Shown in pieces: positions 22,921 through 35,387 of a stretch of DNA of 64,000 nucleotides. A program made the translations under genes and the position numbers. The stretch is taken from the NCBI RefSeq assembly GCF_047675955.1, contig NC_132914.1:41813521-41877520 (forward strand). The letters are read 5' to 3'. The notes below the pieces were generated by a model, which worked only from the letters and a program-made list of their open reading frames with translations, was not told where the DNA came from and ran no database searches. Position 1 is the first letter of the stretch; every line of letters starts with the position of its first letter. The stretch comes from Chlorocebus sabaeus. Taxonomy: Eukaryota > Chordata > Mammalia > Primates > Cercopithecidae.

Positions 22921-25900
22921 TCAATTCCCACCTATGAGCGAGAACATGTGGTATTTGGTTTTCTGTTCTTGCAATAGTTTGCTGAGAATGATGGTTTCCA
23001 GCTGCATCCATGTCCCTACAAAGGACACGAACTCATCCTTTCTTATGGCTGCATAGTATTCCATGGTGTATATGTGCCACATTTTCTTAATCCAGTCTGT
23101 CACTGATGGACATTTGGGTTGATTCCAAGTCTTTGCTATTGTGAATAGTGCTGCAATAAACATATGTGTACATGTCTCTTTACAGTAGCATGACTTATAA
23201 TCCTTTGGGTATATCCCCAGTAATGGGATGGCTGGGTCAAATGGTATTTCTAGTTCTAAATCCTTGAGGAATCGCCACACTGTTTTCCACAATGGTTGAA
23301 CTAGTTTACAGTCCCACCAACAGTGTAGAAGTGTTCCTATTTCTACACATCCTCTCCAGTACCTGTTGTTTCCTGATTTTTTAATGACTGCCATTCTAAC
23401 TAGTGTGAGATGGTATTTCATTGTGGTTTTGATTTGCATTTCTCTGATGGCCAGTGATGATGAGCATTTTTTCATGTGCCTGTTGGCTGTATGCATGTCT
23501 TCTTTTGAGAAGTGTCTGTTCATATCCTTTGCCCACTTTTTGATGGGGTTGTTTATTTTTTTCTTGTAAAATTCATTGAGTCCTTTATAGGTTCTGGATA
23601 TTAGCCCTTTGTCAGATGAGTAGATTGCAAAAATTTTCTCCCATTCTATAGGTTGCCTGTTCACTCTGATGGTGGTTTCTTTTGCTGTGCAGAAGCTCTT
23701 TAGTTTAATTAGATCCCATTTGTCAATTTTGGCTTTTGTTGTCGTTGCTTTTGGTGTTTTAGATATGAAGTCCTTGCCCATGCCTATGTCCTGAATGGCA
23801 TTACCTAGGATTTATTCTAGGGTTTTTATGGTATTAGGTCTAACATTTAAGTCTCTAATCCATCTTGAATGAAATTTCATATAAGGAGTAAGGAAAGGAT
23901 CCAGTTTTAGCTTACTGCTTATGGCTAGTCAATTTTCCCAGCACCGTTTATTAAATAGGGAATCATTTCCCCATTTCTTGTTTTTGTCAGGTCTGTCAAA
24001 GATAAGATGGTTGTAGATGTGTAGTATTATTTCTGAGGGCTCTGTTCTGTTCCATTGGTCCATATCTCTGTTTTGGTACCAGTACCATGCTGTTTTGATT
24101 ACTGTAGCCTTGTAGTATAGTTTGAAGTCAGGTAGTATGATGCCTCCAGCTTTGTTCTTTTGGCTTAGGATTGTCTTGGCAATGTGGGGTCTTTTTTGTT
24201 TCCATATGAACTTTAAAGCAGTTTTTTCCAAATCTGTGAAGGAAGTCATTGGTAGCTTAATGGGGATGGCTTTGAATCTATAAATTACCTTGGGCAGTAT
24301 GGCCATTTTCACGATATTGATTCTTCCTATCCATGAGCATGGTATGTTCTTCCATTTGTTTATGTCCTCTTTTATTTCACTGAACAGTGGTTTGTAGTTC
24401 TCCTTGAAGAGGTCCTTTACATCCCCTGTAAGTTGGATTCCTAGGTATTTCATTCTCTTTGAAGCTATTGTGAATGTGAGTTCATTCATGATTTGGCTCT
24501 CTGTTTGTCTGTTACTGGTGTATAAGAATGCTTGTGATTTTTACACATTGATTTTGTATCCTGAGACTTTGCTGAAGTTTCTTATCAGCTTAAGGAGATT
24601 TTGGGCTGAGACAAGGGGATTTTCTAAATATACAATCATGTCATCTGCAAAGAGGGACAATTTGACTTCTTCTTATCCTAACTGAATCCCCTTGATTTCT
24701 TTCTCTTGCCTGATTGCCCTAGCCAGAACTTCCAACACTGTGTTGAATAGGAGTGGTGAGAGAGGGCACCCCTGTCTTGTGCCATTTTTCAAAGGGAATG
24801 CTTCCAGTTTTTGCCCATTCAGTATGATATTGGCTGTGAGTTTGTCATAAATAGCTCTTATTATTTTGAGATATGTTCCATCAATACCGAATTTATTGAG
24901 CGTTTTTAGCATGAAGGGCTGTTGAATTTTGTCAAAGGCTTTTTCTGCATCTATTGAGATAATCATGTGGTTTTTGTCTTTGGTTCTGTTTATATGGTAG
25001 ATTACGTTTATTGATTTGCATATATTGAACCAGCCTTGCATCCCAGGGATGAAGCCCACTTGATCATGGTGGATAAGCTTTTTGATGTGCTGCTGGATTC
25101 AGTTTGCCAGTGTTTTATTGAGGATTTTTGCATCGATGTTCATGAGGAATATTGCTCTAAAATTCTCTTTTTTTATTGTATCTCTGTCAGGCTTCGGTAT
25201 CAGGATGATGTTGGCCTCATAAAATGAGTTAGGGAGGATTCCTTCTTTTTCGTTTGATTGGAATAGCTTCAGAAGGAATGGTACCAACTCCTCCTTGTAC
25301 CTCTGGTAGAATTCGACTGTGAATCCATCTGGTCCTGGACTTTTTTTCGTTGGTAGGCTATTAATTATTGCCTCAATTTCAGAGCCTGCTATTGGTCTAT
25401 TCAGGGATTCAGCTTCTTCCTGGTTTAGTCTTGGGAGAGTGTAAGTGTCCAGGAAATTATCGATTTCTTCTAGGTTTTCTAGTTTATTTGCGTAGAGGTG
25501 TTTATAGTATTCTCTGATGGTAGTTTGTGTTTCTGTGGGGTCAGTGGTGATATCCCCTTTATCATTTTTTATTACATCTATTTGATTCTTCTCTCTTTTC
25601 TTCTTTATTAGTCTTGCTAGTGATCTGTCAATTTTGTTGATATTTTCAAAAAACCAGCTCCTGGATTCATTGATTTTTTTGGAGGGTTTTTGTATCTCTA
25701 TCTCCTTCAGTTCTGCTCTGATCTTAGTTATTTCTTGCCTTCTGCTAGCTTTTGAATGTGTTTCCTCTTACTTCTCTAATTCTTTTCATTGTGATGTTAG
25801 GGTGTCAATTTTAGATCTTTCCTGCTTTCTCTTGTGGGCATTTCGTGCTATAAATTTCCCGCTACACACTGCTTTAAATATGTTCCAGAGATTCTGGTAT

Positions 25901-26745
25901 GTTGTATCTTTGTTCTCATTGGTTTCAAAGAACATCTTTATTTCTGCCTTCATTTTGCTATGTACCCAGTAGTGATTCAGGAGCAGGTTGTTCAGTTTCC
26001 ATGAAGTTGAGCGGTTTTGATTGAGTTTCTTAGTCCTGAGTTCTAGTTTGATTGCATTGTGGTCTGAGAGACAGTTTGTTATAATTTATGTTCTTATACA
26101 TTTGCTGAGGAGTGCTTTACTTCCAACTATGTGGTCAATTTTGGAATAAGTGCCATGTGGTCCTGAGAAGAATGTATATTCTGTTGATTAGGGGTGGAGA
26201 GTTCTGTAGATGTCTATTAAGTCCACTTGGTGCAGAGTTGAGTTCAATTTCTGGATATCCTTGTTAACTTTCTGTCTCCGTTGACTGTCTAATGTTGACA
26301 GTGGGGTGTGAAAGTCCCCCATTATTATTGTATGGGAGTCTAAGTCTCTTTGTAAGTCTCTAAGGACTTGCTTTATGAATCTGGGTGCTCCTATATTGGG
26401 TGCATATGTATTTAGGATAGCTCTTCCTGATGAGTTGATCCCTTTATCATTATGTAATGGCCTTCTTTGTCTCTTTTGATCTTTGATGATTTAAGTCTTT
26501 TTTATCAGAGACTAGGATTGCAACCCCTGGTTTTTTTTCTTTTCCATTTGCTTGGTGGATCTTCCTCCATCCCTTTGAGCCCATGTGTGTCTCTGCATGT
26601 GAGATGGGTCTCCTGCATATAGCAAACTGACGGGTCTTGACTCTTTATCCAATTTGCCATTCTGTGTCTTTTATTTGGACCGTTTAGTCCATTTAAATTT
26701 AAGATTAATATTGTTATTAATATTGTGTGAACTTGATCCTGTCAT
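22921..26745 (-). pseudogene. L1 B ORF2 (endonuclease-reverse transcriptase), disrupted
   Basis: Minus-strand ORF2 from ATG at 26743..26745 to a TGA at 22921..22923, close to the standard 1275-codon length. It is broken into open pieces: 24673..25059 (RT, with the AEKAFDKIQ and TRQGCPLSPLLFN blocks), 23929..24489, and 22921..23781. The last is the C-terminal domain with an intact Cys-X3-Cys-X7-His-X4-Cys knuckle in CVEIGTLLHCWWDC. The endonuclease part around 26400..26740 is heavily frameshifted. Non-functional. Confidence 0.88.
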
Positions 26746-26808
26746 TATGATATTAGCTAGGTATTTTGCTTGTTAGTTGATGCAGTTTCTTCCTAGCATC
26801 GATAGACT

Positions 26809-27824
26809 TTACATTTTGACATGTTTTTGCAATGGCTGGTACCGGTTGTTCATTTCCATATTTAGTGCTTCCTTCAAGATCTCTTGTAGGGCAGGCCTGG
26901 TGGTGACAAAATCTCTAAGCATTTGCTTGTCTGTAAAGGATTTTATTTCTCCTTCACTTATGAAACTTTTTTGGCTGGATATGAAATTCTGGGTTGAAAA
27001 TTATTTTCTTTAAGAATGTTGAATGTTGGCCCCCATTCTCTTCTGGCTTGGAGAGTTTCTGCTGAGAGATCTGCTGTTAGTCTGATGGGCTTCCCTTTGT
27101 GTGTAACCTGACCTTTCTCTCTGGCTGCCCTTAAGATTTTTTCCTTCATTTCAACTTTGGTGAATCTGACAATGATGAGTCTTGGAGTTGCTCTTCTCGA
27201 GGAGTATCTTTGTGGCATTCTCTGTATTTCCCGAATTTGAATGTTGGTCTGCCTTACTAGATTGGGGAAGTTCTCCTGGATGATATCCTGCAGAGTGTTT
27301 TCCAACTTGGTTCCATTTTCCCCATCACTTTCAGGCACACCAGTCAGATGTAGATTTGGTCTTTTCACATAATCCCATATTTCTTGGAGGATTTGTTCAT
27401 TTCTTTATACTCTTTTTTCTCTACACTTCTCTTCTTGCTTCATTTCATTCATTTGATCCTAAATCACTGATACTCTTTCTTCCAGTTGATCGAGTCGGTT
27501 ACTGAAGCTTGTGCATTTTTCACATAGTTCTCATGTTATAGTTTTCATCTCTATTAGTTCTTTTAAGGTCCTCTCTGCATTGATTATTCTAGTTATCCAT
27601 TCATCCATTCTTTTTTCAAGGTTTTTAGTTTCTTTGCACTGGTTACATAGTTCCTTCTTTAGCTCTGAGAAATTTGATCAACTGAAACCTTCTTCTCTCA
27701 ACTCGTCAAAGTCATTCTCTGTCCAGCTTTGTTCCGTTGCTGGCGATGAGCTGTGTTCCTTTGGAGGGGGAGATGTGCTCAGATTTTTTGAATTTCTAGC
27801 TTTTCTGCACTGCTTTTTCCCCAT
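26809..27824 (-). pseudogene. L1 B ORF1 (RNA-binding chaperone), disrupted
   Basis: Minus-strand ORF1 from the ATG at 27822..27824 to the TAA at 26809..26811. The best-preserved piece is 26958..27368, covering the RRM and C-terminal domain region (NFPNLVRQTN, RYSSRRATPR, LSAETLQARREWGP). The N-terminal coiled-coil half is frameshifted. The ORF1 trimer coats L1 RNA; this copy cannot encode it. Confidence 0.85.
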
Positions 27825-28850
27825 CTTTATCTGCCTTTGGTCTTTGATGATGGTGACATACTGATGGGATTTTCGTGTGGGTGTCCCTTCTGTTTGTTAG
27901 TTTTCCTTCTAACAGTCAGGACCCTCAGCTGTAGGTCTGTTGGAGTTTGCTTGAGGTCCATTCCAGACCCTGTTTGCCTAGGTATCAGCAGCAGAGGCTG
28001 CAGAATATAGAATGTTGCTGAACAGTAAGTGTTGCTGTCTGATTCTTGCTCTGGAGGCTTCGTCTTAGGGGTGTACCCTGCTGTGTGAGGTGTGAGGTGT
28101 CAGTCTGCACCTAGTGGGGGATGTCTCCCAGTTAGGCTACTCAGGGGTCAGGGACCCACTTGAGCAGGCAGTCTGTCTGTTCTCAGATCTCAACCTCCAT
28201 GCTGGGAGATCCACTGTTTTCAAAGCTGTCAGACAGGGGCATTTACCTCTGCCGAGGTTTCTGCTGCTTTTTGTTTAGCTATGCCCTGTCCCCACAGGAG
28301 GAGTCTACAGAGGCAGGCCAGCCTCCTTGAGCTGTGGTGGGCTCCACTCAATTCGAGCTTCCTGGAGGCTTTGTTTACCTACTTAAGCCTCAGCAATGGT
28401 GGGCACCCCTCCCCCAGCCTCACTGCCACCTTGCAGTTAGATCTCAGACTGCTGTGCTAGCAATGAGGGAGGCTCCATGGGTGTGGGACCCTCTGGGCCA
28501 GGTGTGGGATATAATCTCCTGGTGTGCTGTTTGCTAAGACCCTTGGTAAAGCGCAGTATTAGGGTGGGAGTTACCCAATTCTCCAGGTGTTGTGTGTCTC
28601 AATTTCCTTTGGCTAGGAAGAGGAATTCCCTTCCTCCTTGCGCTTCCCAGGTGAGGCAATGCCTTGCCATGCTTCAGCTCTCACTGGTCGGGCTGCACTT
28701 GCAGACCAGTGCCAACTGTCCGACACGCCCCAGTGAGAAGAACCCAGTACCTCTATTCAAAATGCTGAAATCACCCATCATCTGTGTCACTGACACTGGG
28801 AGCTAGAGGCTGGAGCTGTTCCTATTCTGCTGTCTTGGGTGCGCCCCTGT

Positions 28851-28851
<1 letters not shown>
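27825..28851 (-). promoter_or_regulatory. L1 B 5'UTR (sense promoter; antisense-promoter region)
   Basis: About 1.03 kb of L1PA 5'UTR. Family knowledge: it holds an internal Pol II promoter (YY1 site near the 5' end) and an antisense promoter, which here would fire along the TMEM117 sense strand. The YY1-type core is damaged: the end reads 'attctgctgtcttggg' where L1 D has 'attcggccatcttgct'. An ORF0-like start at 28396 stops after 14 codons. Confidence 0.7.

Positions 28852-28852
<1 letters not shown>

Positions 28853-28885
<33 letters not shown>
28853..28885. repeat. T33 homopolymer at the 5' junction of L1 B
   Basis: A pure T-run between the 5' end of L1 B and the resumed L1 A sequence ('gagaagtgtctg'). 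The uninterrupted L1 wording at that point has only a few T's. Confidence 0.9.
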
Positions 28886-28886
<1 letters not shown>

Positions 28887-30536
28887 AGAAGTGTCTGTTT
28901 GTGTTCTTTTGCCTACTTTTACATGAGATTATCTGTGTTTCGCTTGTTAGGTTGTTTAAGTATATTACATATTCTGGATATTAGACCTCTATTGGGTGCA
29001 TAGTTTGCAGATATTTTCTCCAGTACTGTGAGCTGTCTGTTTACTGTACTATTTATTTTGCTGTACAAAAGGTCCTTATTTAATTAGGTCTCACTTGTCA
29101 ATTTTTGGCTTTGTTGCAATTGCTTTTGAGGGCTTAGTCATAAGTTCTTTGCCAATCCTTTTATCTACAATGTTATTTTCTAGGTTTTCTTTTATGATTT
29201 TTATAGCTTGAGATTTTACATTTAAATCTTTAATCCCATCTTGAGTTAGTTTTTCTGTATGGTGAAAAGTAGGGGGGCAGTTTCATTCTTCTGTACATGA
29301 CTATCCAGTTATCTCAGCACCATTTATTAAACAGGGAGTTCTTTCCTTATTGCTTATTTATCTTGACTTTGTCAGAGGTCAGATGGTTGTAGTTGTGCAG
29401 CTTGTTTCTGGGTTCACTTTTCAGATCTATCATTCTATCCGTCTGTTTTTATACCAATATCATGCTGTTTTGATTACTGTAGCCATGTAGTATAGTTTGA
29501 AGTCAGGTAGTGTGATGCCTCTGGTTTTTTGTTTGTTTGTTTGTTTTGCTTAGCATTCCTTTGGCTATTCAGGCTCTCTTTTGGTTCAGTATGAATTTTA
29601 GAATAATTTTTCATAATTCTGTGAAAGGAGAATTTGAAGGAATAGTGTTGAATCATCTGATTACTTTGAGCAGTATGGACATTTTAATGACATTAATTCT
29701 TCCAGTCCATGAGCATGGAATGTTTTTCCATTTGTGTCATCTCTGATTTTTTTCAGCAGTGTTTTGTGGTTCTTCTTTAGAGATATTTTATATCCTTAGT
29801 TGGTTGTATTCCTAGGTACTTTTTTGTGTGGGTGGTTATTGTAAGTGAGATTATGTTCTTGATTTGGCTCTCAGCTTAAACCTTATTGGTATATAGAAAT
29901 GATGCTGATTTTTATATGCTGATTTTGTATCCTGAAACTTTACTAACGTTGTTATCTGGTCTAGGAGCCTTTGGCAGAGGCTTTAGGGTTTTCTAGGCAT
30001 AGAATCATATTAACTGCAAACAGAGATAGTTTGACTTCCTCTTTTCCTATTGATGCCTTTTGTTCTTTCTCTTGCCTGATTGCTCTGGCTAGGACTTCCA
30101 GTACTCTATTGAATCAGGGTGGTGGCAGCATCCTTGTCTTGTTCCAGTTCTCATGGGGAATACTTCCAGTTTTGCCCAGTCAGAATGATGTTGACTGTAG
30201 ATTTTTTATAGATGACTCTTATTTTTTTTTTGATGTATGTTCCTTCAAGAGCTTGTTTGTTGAGAGTTTTATAATAAAGGGATGTTGGATTTTATCAAAA
30301 GCCTTTTCTACTTCCATTAAGATGATCATACGGTTTTGGTTTTTAATTCTGGTTTTGCAGTGAATCACATTTATTTAGTTTTGTGTGTTGAACCAACTGG
30401 CATCTCAGGAATAAAGCCTACTTGATCATGGTGACTTAACTTTTTGATATGATGCTGGATTTCTTTTTGCAGTTTTTTTTTTTTCCTTTTTTTGAGGATT
30501 TTTGTGTCTATGTTTATCAAGGATATTGGCCTGTAG

Positions 30537-30723
30537 TCTTCTTCTTCTTCTTTCTTCTTTCCTCTTTTTTCTTTCTTCTTCTTTCTTCTCCTCTTTTTAA
30601 GACAAAGTCTCACTCTGTCACCGAGGTTGGAGTGCAGTGGCGCAATCTCAGCTCACTGCAACCTCCGCCTCCTGGGTTCAAGGGATTCTCCTGCCTCAGC
30701 CTCCCGAATAGCTGGGACTACAG
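30537..30723 (-). mobile_element. 5'-truncated Alu (right arm only) with polypyrimidine tail
   Basis: 30600..30723 is only the antisense Alu right arm, up to 'tagctgggactacag'. It is preceded by a 62-nt pure pyrimidine tract (30537..30598), a diverged A-tail. L1 A wording resumes right after ('tctagttttctttttac'). Confidence 0.88.
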
Positions 30724-31387
30724 TCTAGTTTTCTTTTTACATTGTGCCTTTATCAGGTTATGGTATCAGGGTTATACTGGCTTCATAGTATGAGTTAGGC
30801 AGGAGCCTATCCTCCTCCATTTTTTGGAATAGTTTCAATAGAATTAGTACCAGCTCTTCTCTACATGTAGTAAAATTCAGCTGTGAATCCATCTGATCCA
30901 GAGCTTTTTTTGGTATGTAGGTTTTTTTGACTAATTCAATTTTGTGACTTGGTATTGGTATGTTCAATGTTTCAGTTTCTTCCTGATTCAATGTTGGTTG
31001 GGGCTTGCGTATTTCCAGGAATTTATCCATTTCTTCTAGAGTTTCTAGTTTGTGTGCGTAGAGGTGTTCATAATAGTCTCTGAGAATCTTTTGTGTTTCT
31101 ATGGGATTGGTTGTAATATCACCTTTGTTGTTTCAAATTGCACTTTTTTGGATCTTCTCTTTTTTTTCTTTATTAATCTAGCTAGCAGTCTGTCTGTCTT
31201 GTTTCCTCTTTCAAAGAACCAACTTTTGGGTTCACTAATGCTTTGTGTGGGTCTGAATTTCATTCAATTCTGCTCTTATGTTAATAATTTCTTTTCTTCT
31301 GCTAGCTTTGGAGTTAGTTTATTCTTGTTTTTCTAGTTCCTCTAGATGTGATAATAAATCGTAAATTTGAGATCTTCCTAACTTCTT

Positions 31388-31690
31388 TTTTTGTTTTTTG
31401 AGACAGAGTCTCGCTCTGTCACCCAGGCTGGAGTGCAGTGGCATAATCTCGGCTCACTGCAAGCTCCCCCTCCTGGGTTTACAACATTCTCCTGCCTCAG
31501 CCTCCGGAGTAGCTGGGACTACAGGCGCCCGGCACCATGCCCGGCTAATTTTTTTTTTGTGTGTGTACTTTTAGTAGGGATGGGGTTTCACCATTTTAGC
31601 CAGGATGTTCTCCATCTCCTGACCTCGTGATCCACCCACCTCGGCCTCTCAAAGTGCTGAGATTACAGACGTGAGCCACCACGCCCAGCC
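31388..31690 (-). mobile_element. AluY-like element, antisense, with 16-bp TSD
   Basis: Complete antisense Alu. 'atcttcctaacttctt' flanks it at 31372..31387 and 31694..31709. It is inserted in ORF2 of L1 A. Confidence 0.95.
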
Positions 31691-32034
31691 GATATCTTCC
31701 TAACTTCTTGATGTAGATGTTTAGAGCTATAAATTTTCCTGTCAACACTGTTTTTGCTTCATCCGACAGATTTTGGTATGTTGTGTTGTCTGTTCATTTC
31801 TTTCAAAGAATTTTTTAATTTCTGCCTTAAATTCATTGTTTGCCCAAAAATTATTCAGAAAAAAGTAGTTTAATTTCGAAGTAATTGTGTGGTTTTCAGA
31901 TACCCTCTTGGTTTTGATTTTATTTGTATTCCACTGTGGTCAGAGCATATGGTGGGTATGATTTCTATTTTTTCTAATCTGTCGAGATTTGCTTTATGAC
32001 TAAGCACTGTTATCCTGTGGCAGTCTAAGGCTTT

Positions 32035-32367
32035 TCATAGATATAGGAATACTTGTTTTATTAATCTGGGTGCTCCAATGTTGGGTGCACATATACTTAG
32101 GATTATTAAGTCTTCTTGTTGAATTGAACTGCTCATCATTATATAATGTCCTTCTTTTTCCAATTTTATTATTGCTGGCTTAAAGTCTGTTTTATCTGAT
32201 ACAAAAATAGCAATGATATAAAAATAGCAACCCCTCTTCTTTTTTGTTTTCCACTTGCATGATAGATCTTTCTTTCTCCAACTCTTTACTTTGAGCCTGT
32301 AAGTGTCATTTCCTGTGAGAGGGATCTCTGAAGACAGGAGACAGATGGGTGTTACCTTTTTATCCAA
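32035..32367 (-). pseudogene. L1 A ORF2 endonuclease remnant
   Basis: A 110-codon open stretch with endonuclease-domain wording (VSDKTDFKP, KEGHYIMMSSSIQQEDL, APNIGAPRLIKQV) from the N-terminal part of the decayed ORF2 of L1 A. The GDFN motif region lies beyond its end. Confidence 0.8.
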
Positions 32368-33733
32368 TTTACCACTCTCTGTGTCTTCTTAGTAAAGCAT
32401 TTAGACTATTTTCACTCAAGGTTAATATTGTCATGTGTGGTTTTAATCCTATGTTGAAATTATTAGCTGGTTGCTTTGTAGTTTCTGTTATATAATTGCT
32501 TTATAGGGTCTGTGAACTATGGACTTACATGTATTTTTGTGGTAGCAAGTATTGTTATTTTGTTTCCATTTTAAAAATTCCCTTAAGGGCCTCTTTTAAG
32601 GCTAGTCTAATGGAGATACATTCCCTTAGCTTTTTTTTTTTTTTTTTTTTTGTATGTGTGGGGGGTGTCTGGAAAAGATTGTATTTCTCCTTTGCTTATA
32701 AAGCTTAGTTTGATGGGATATGGAATTCTTGGTTGAAATTTCTTTCCCTTTAGGATGCTGAAAATAGGCCCCCAATCTCTTTTGGCTTTCAGCTGAGACA
32801 TCTGCTTTTAAACTGATGGGATTCCATTTTTACGTGGTCTGAACTTTTTCTCTAGCTGCCTGTAAGATTTTTTCTTTAGCATTGTCCTTAGTAAGTTTGA
32901 TGACTCTATGCCTTGGCGATGTTCTTTTTGTAAAAAACTCACAGGCGTTCTCTGGATTTCTTGTACCTGGGTGTCTACCTCTTTAACAATACTAGGGACA
33001 CTTTTTGTACTATTGCCTCAAATATGTTTTCCAGATTGTTTACTTTTTCTCCTTCCCTCTCAGGAATGCCAGTAATTTATAAATTTGTTTGCTTTACATA
33101 ATCCCATATTTTTCAGACTTTTAAAAAGTTTCAGACTTCATTAAAAATTTTTTTTCTTTATTTTAGTCTGACTTGATTAATTCAAAAGACTAGTCTTCTA
33201 GCTCTGTAATTCTTTTTTCTCTTTGGTCTAGTATATTGATAAAACCTTCAATTGTATTTTGAAATTCTCTAATTGAATTTTTCAATCCTGGAAGTTCTGA
33301 CTAATTTTCTTTAAAGATGTTTATCTCTTTCTTTATTTCCTGGATTTCTTTAGAAGTTTCTTTTTTTTGGCTCTCATCCTTGTCTTGAATCTTGTTGAGC
33401 CTCCTTGCAATCCAAGCTTTGCCTTCTTTATACATCATTTCTGATTGTCTGTTTTAGTCAGGGACCATTGCTGGAGAACTAGTGTGATCCTTTGGTGGTA
33501 TCACAATACAGATTTTTCATGGTATGAGAAAAGTCGCACTGGTTCTTTCTCATCTGGCGACACTGGCATTTCTAATTTTTGTAATTATTAATATTTTCAT
33601 GTGAATAGGATTTTCCCCTTTCTTTCTCTTCCTGTTTTATATATATATATATATATAATTTTTTTTCTTTGTTCTTTTCCCTAGTGGGTGTGACTGTAAA
33701 GAATGTTGACTAGTGTCTTTTGGCTTAGCTTCT

Positions 33734-34004
33734 TTTTTTGGTTTCGTTTTGTTTTGTTTTGTTTGAGATGAAGTTTCACACTTGTTGCCCAGGCTGGAGT
33801 GCAAATGGCGCAATCTCAGTTTACTGCAACCTCTGCCTCCGGGGTTCAAGTGCTCCTCCTGCCTCAGCCTCCCGAGTAGGTGGGATTACAGGTGCCTGCC
33901 ACTACACCTGACTAATTGTTTGTATTTTTAGTAGAGACAGGGTTTCACCATGTTGGCCAGGCTGGTCTCGAACTCCTAACCTCAGGTGATCCACCAGCCT
34001 GGCC
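33734..34004 (-). mobile_element. Alu, antisense, missing its 5' end
   Basis: A diverged T/G tail ('gttttgttttgttttgttt') and an Alu body that stops at 'ccaccagcctggcc', about 45 bp short of the Alu 5' end. 'ttggctt-gcttct' repeats lie before (about 33719..33733) and after (34005..34017). It sits in the 5'UTR of L1 A. Confidence 0.88.
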
Positions 34005-34139
34005 TTGGCTTTGCTTCTATAGCTCTATGCACTTCTATCAGCTGGTTTTATGTTGGATTGTGTGGTTCTACATACAGGCCAGTAGATGGCACTTATGGGT
34101 AAAAGCCAGCTCTGGCCAACATGGATGGGTATATATTTC

Positions 34140-34140
<1 letters not shown>

Positions 34141-34181
<41 letters not shown>

Positions 34182-35387
34182 CTTTAAGTTCTAGGGTACG
34201 TGTCCATAACGTGCAGGTTTGTTACATATGTATACTTGTGCCATGTTGCAGTGCTGCACCCATCAACTCGTCAGCACTCATCAACTCGTCATTTACATCA
34301 GCTATAACTCCCAATGCCATCCCTCCCCCCTCCCCCCTCCCCATGATAGGCCCCGGTATGTGATGTTCCCCTTCCCGAATCCAAGTGATCTCATTGTTCA
34401 GTTCCCACCTATAAGTGAGAACATGCGGTGTTTGGTTTTCTGTTCTTGTGATAGTTTGCTGAGAATGATGGTTTCCAGCTGCATCCATGTCCCTACAAAG
34501 GACACAAACTCATCCTTTTTTATGGCTGCATGGCATTCCATGGTGTATATGTGCCACATTTTCTTAATCCAATCTGTCACTGATGGACATTTGGGTTGAT
34601 TCCAAGTCTTTGCTATTGTGAATAGTGCCGCAGTAAACATACGTGTGCATGTGTCTTTATAGCAGCATGATTTATAATCCTTTGGGTATATACCCAGTAA
34701 TGGGATGGCTGGGTCATATGGTACTTCTAGTTCTAGATCCTTGAGGAATCGCCATACTGTTTTCCATAATGGTTGAACTAGTTTACAGTCCCACCAACAG
34801 TGTAAAAGTGTTCCTATTTCTCCACATCCTCTCCAGCACCTGTTATTTCCTGACTTTTGAATGATCGCCATTCTAACTGGTGTGAGATGGTATCTCATTG
34901 TGGTTTTGATTTGCATTTCTCTGATGGCCAGTGATGATGAGCATTTTTTCATGTGTCTGTTGGCTGTTCATATCCTTTGCCCACTTTTTGATGGGGTTGT
35001 TTGTTTTTTTCTTGTAAATTTGTTTGAGTTCTTTGTAGGTTCTGGATATTAGCCCTTTGTCAGATGAGTAGATTTCAAAAATTTTTTCCCATTCTGTAGG
35101 TTGCCTGTTCACTCTGATGGTAGTTTCTTTTGCTGTGCAGAAGCCCTTTCGTTTAATGAGATCCCATTTGTCAATTTTGGCTTTTGCTGCCGTTGCTTTT
35201 GGTGTTTTAGACATGAAGTCTTTGCCCATGCCTATGTCCTGAATGGTACTACCTAGGTTTTCCTCTAGGATTTTTATGGTATTAGGTCTAACATTTAAGT
35301 CTCTAATCCATCTTGAATTAATTTTCGTATAAGGAGTAAGGAAAGGATCCAGTTTCAGCTTTCTACTTATGGCTAGCCAATTTTCCC
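34141..35387 (-). mobile_element. L1 C: 5'-truncated LINE-1 with 18-bp TSD
   Basis: A 1.25-kb minus-strand L1PA fragment: 3'UTR plus ORF2 C-terminal part, with a (TTA)n tail at 34141..34181. 'tggatgggtatatatttc' flanks it at 34122..34139 and 35388..35405. It is inserted in the 5'UTR of L1 A. Its 3'UTR shares an internal short duplication with L1 D. Confidence 0.94.
34398..35229 (-). pseudogene. L1 C ORF2 C-terminal part, frameshifted
   Basis: Two overlapping open pieces, 34873..35229 and 34398..34952, cover the ORF2 C-terminal domain including the Cys/His knuckle (CGEIGTLLHCWWDC). They are out of frame with each other because about 26 nt present in L1 D (near 38900..38930) are missing here at about 34970. 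It ends at the normal ORF2 stop. Confidence 0.85.

Larger units (their letters stand above)
22711..28851 (-). mobile_element. L1 B: full-length primate LINE-1 inserted in L1 A
   Basis: Minus-strand 6.1-kb L1PA-type element, from the 5' end at 28851 ('gctgttcctattctgctgtc' in antisense) to the 3'UTR and a (TAA)n-like tail at 22711. L1 A ORF2 sequence stops at 22711 and resumes at 28886, proving insertion. The 3'UTR lacks the internal duplication shared by L1 C and L1 D, so it is a different subfamily. ORF1 and ORF2 both carry many disruptions. Confidence 0.93.
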
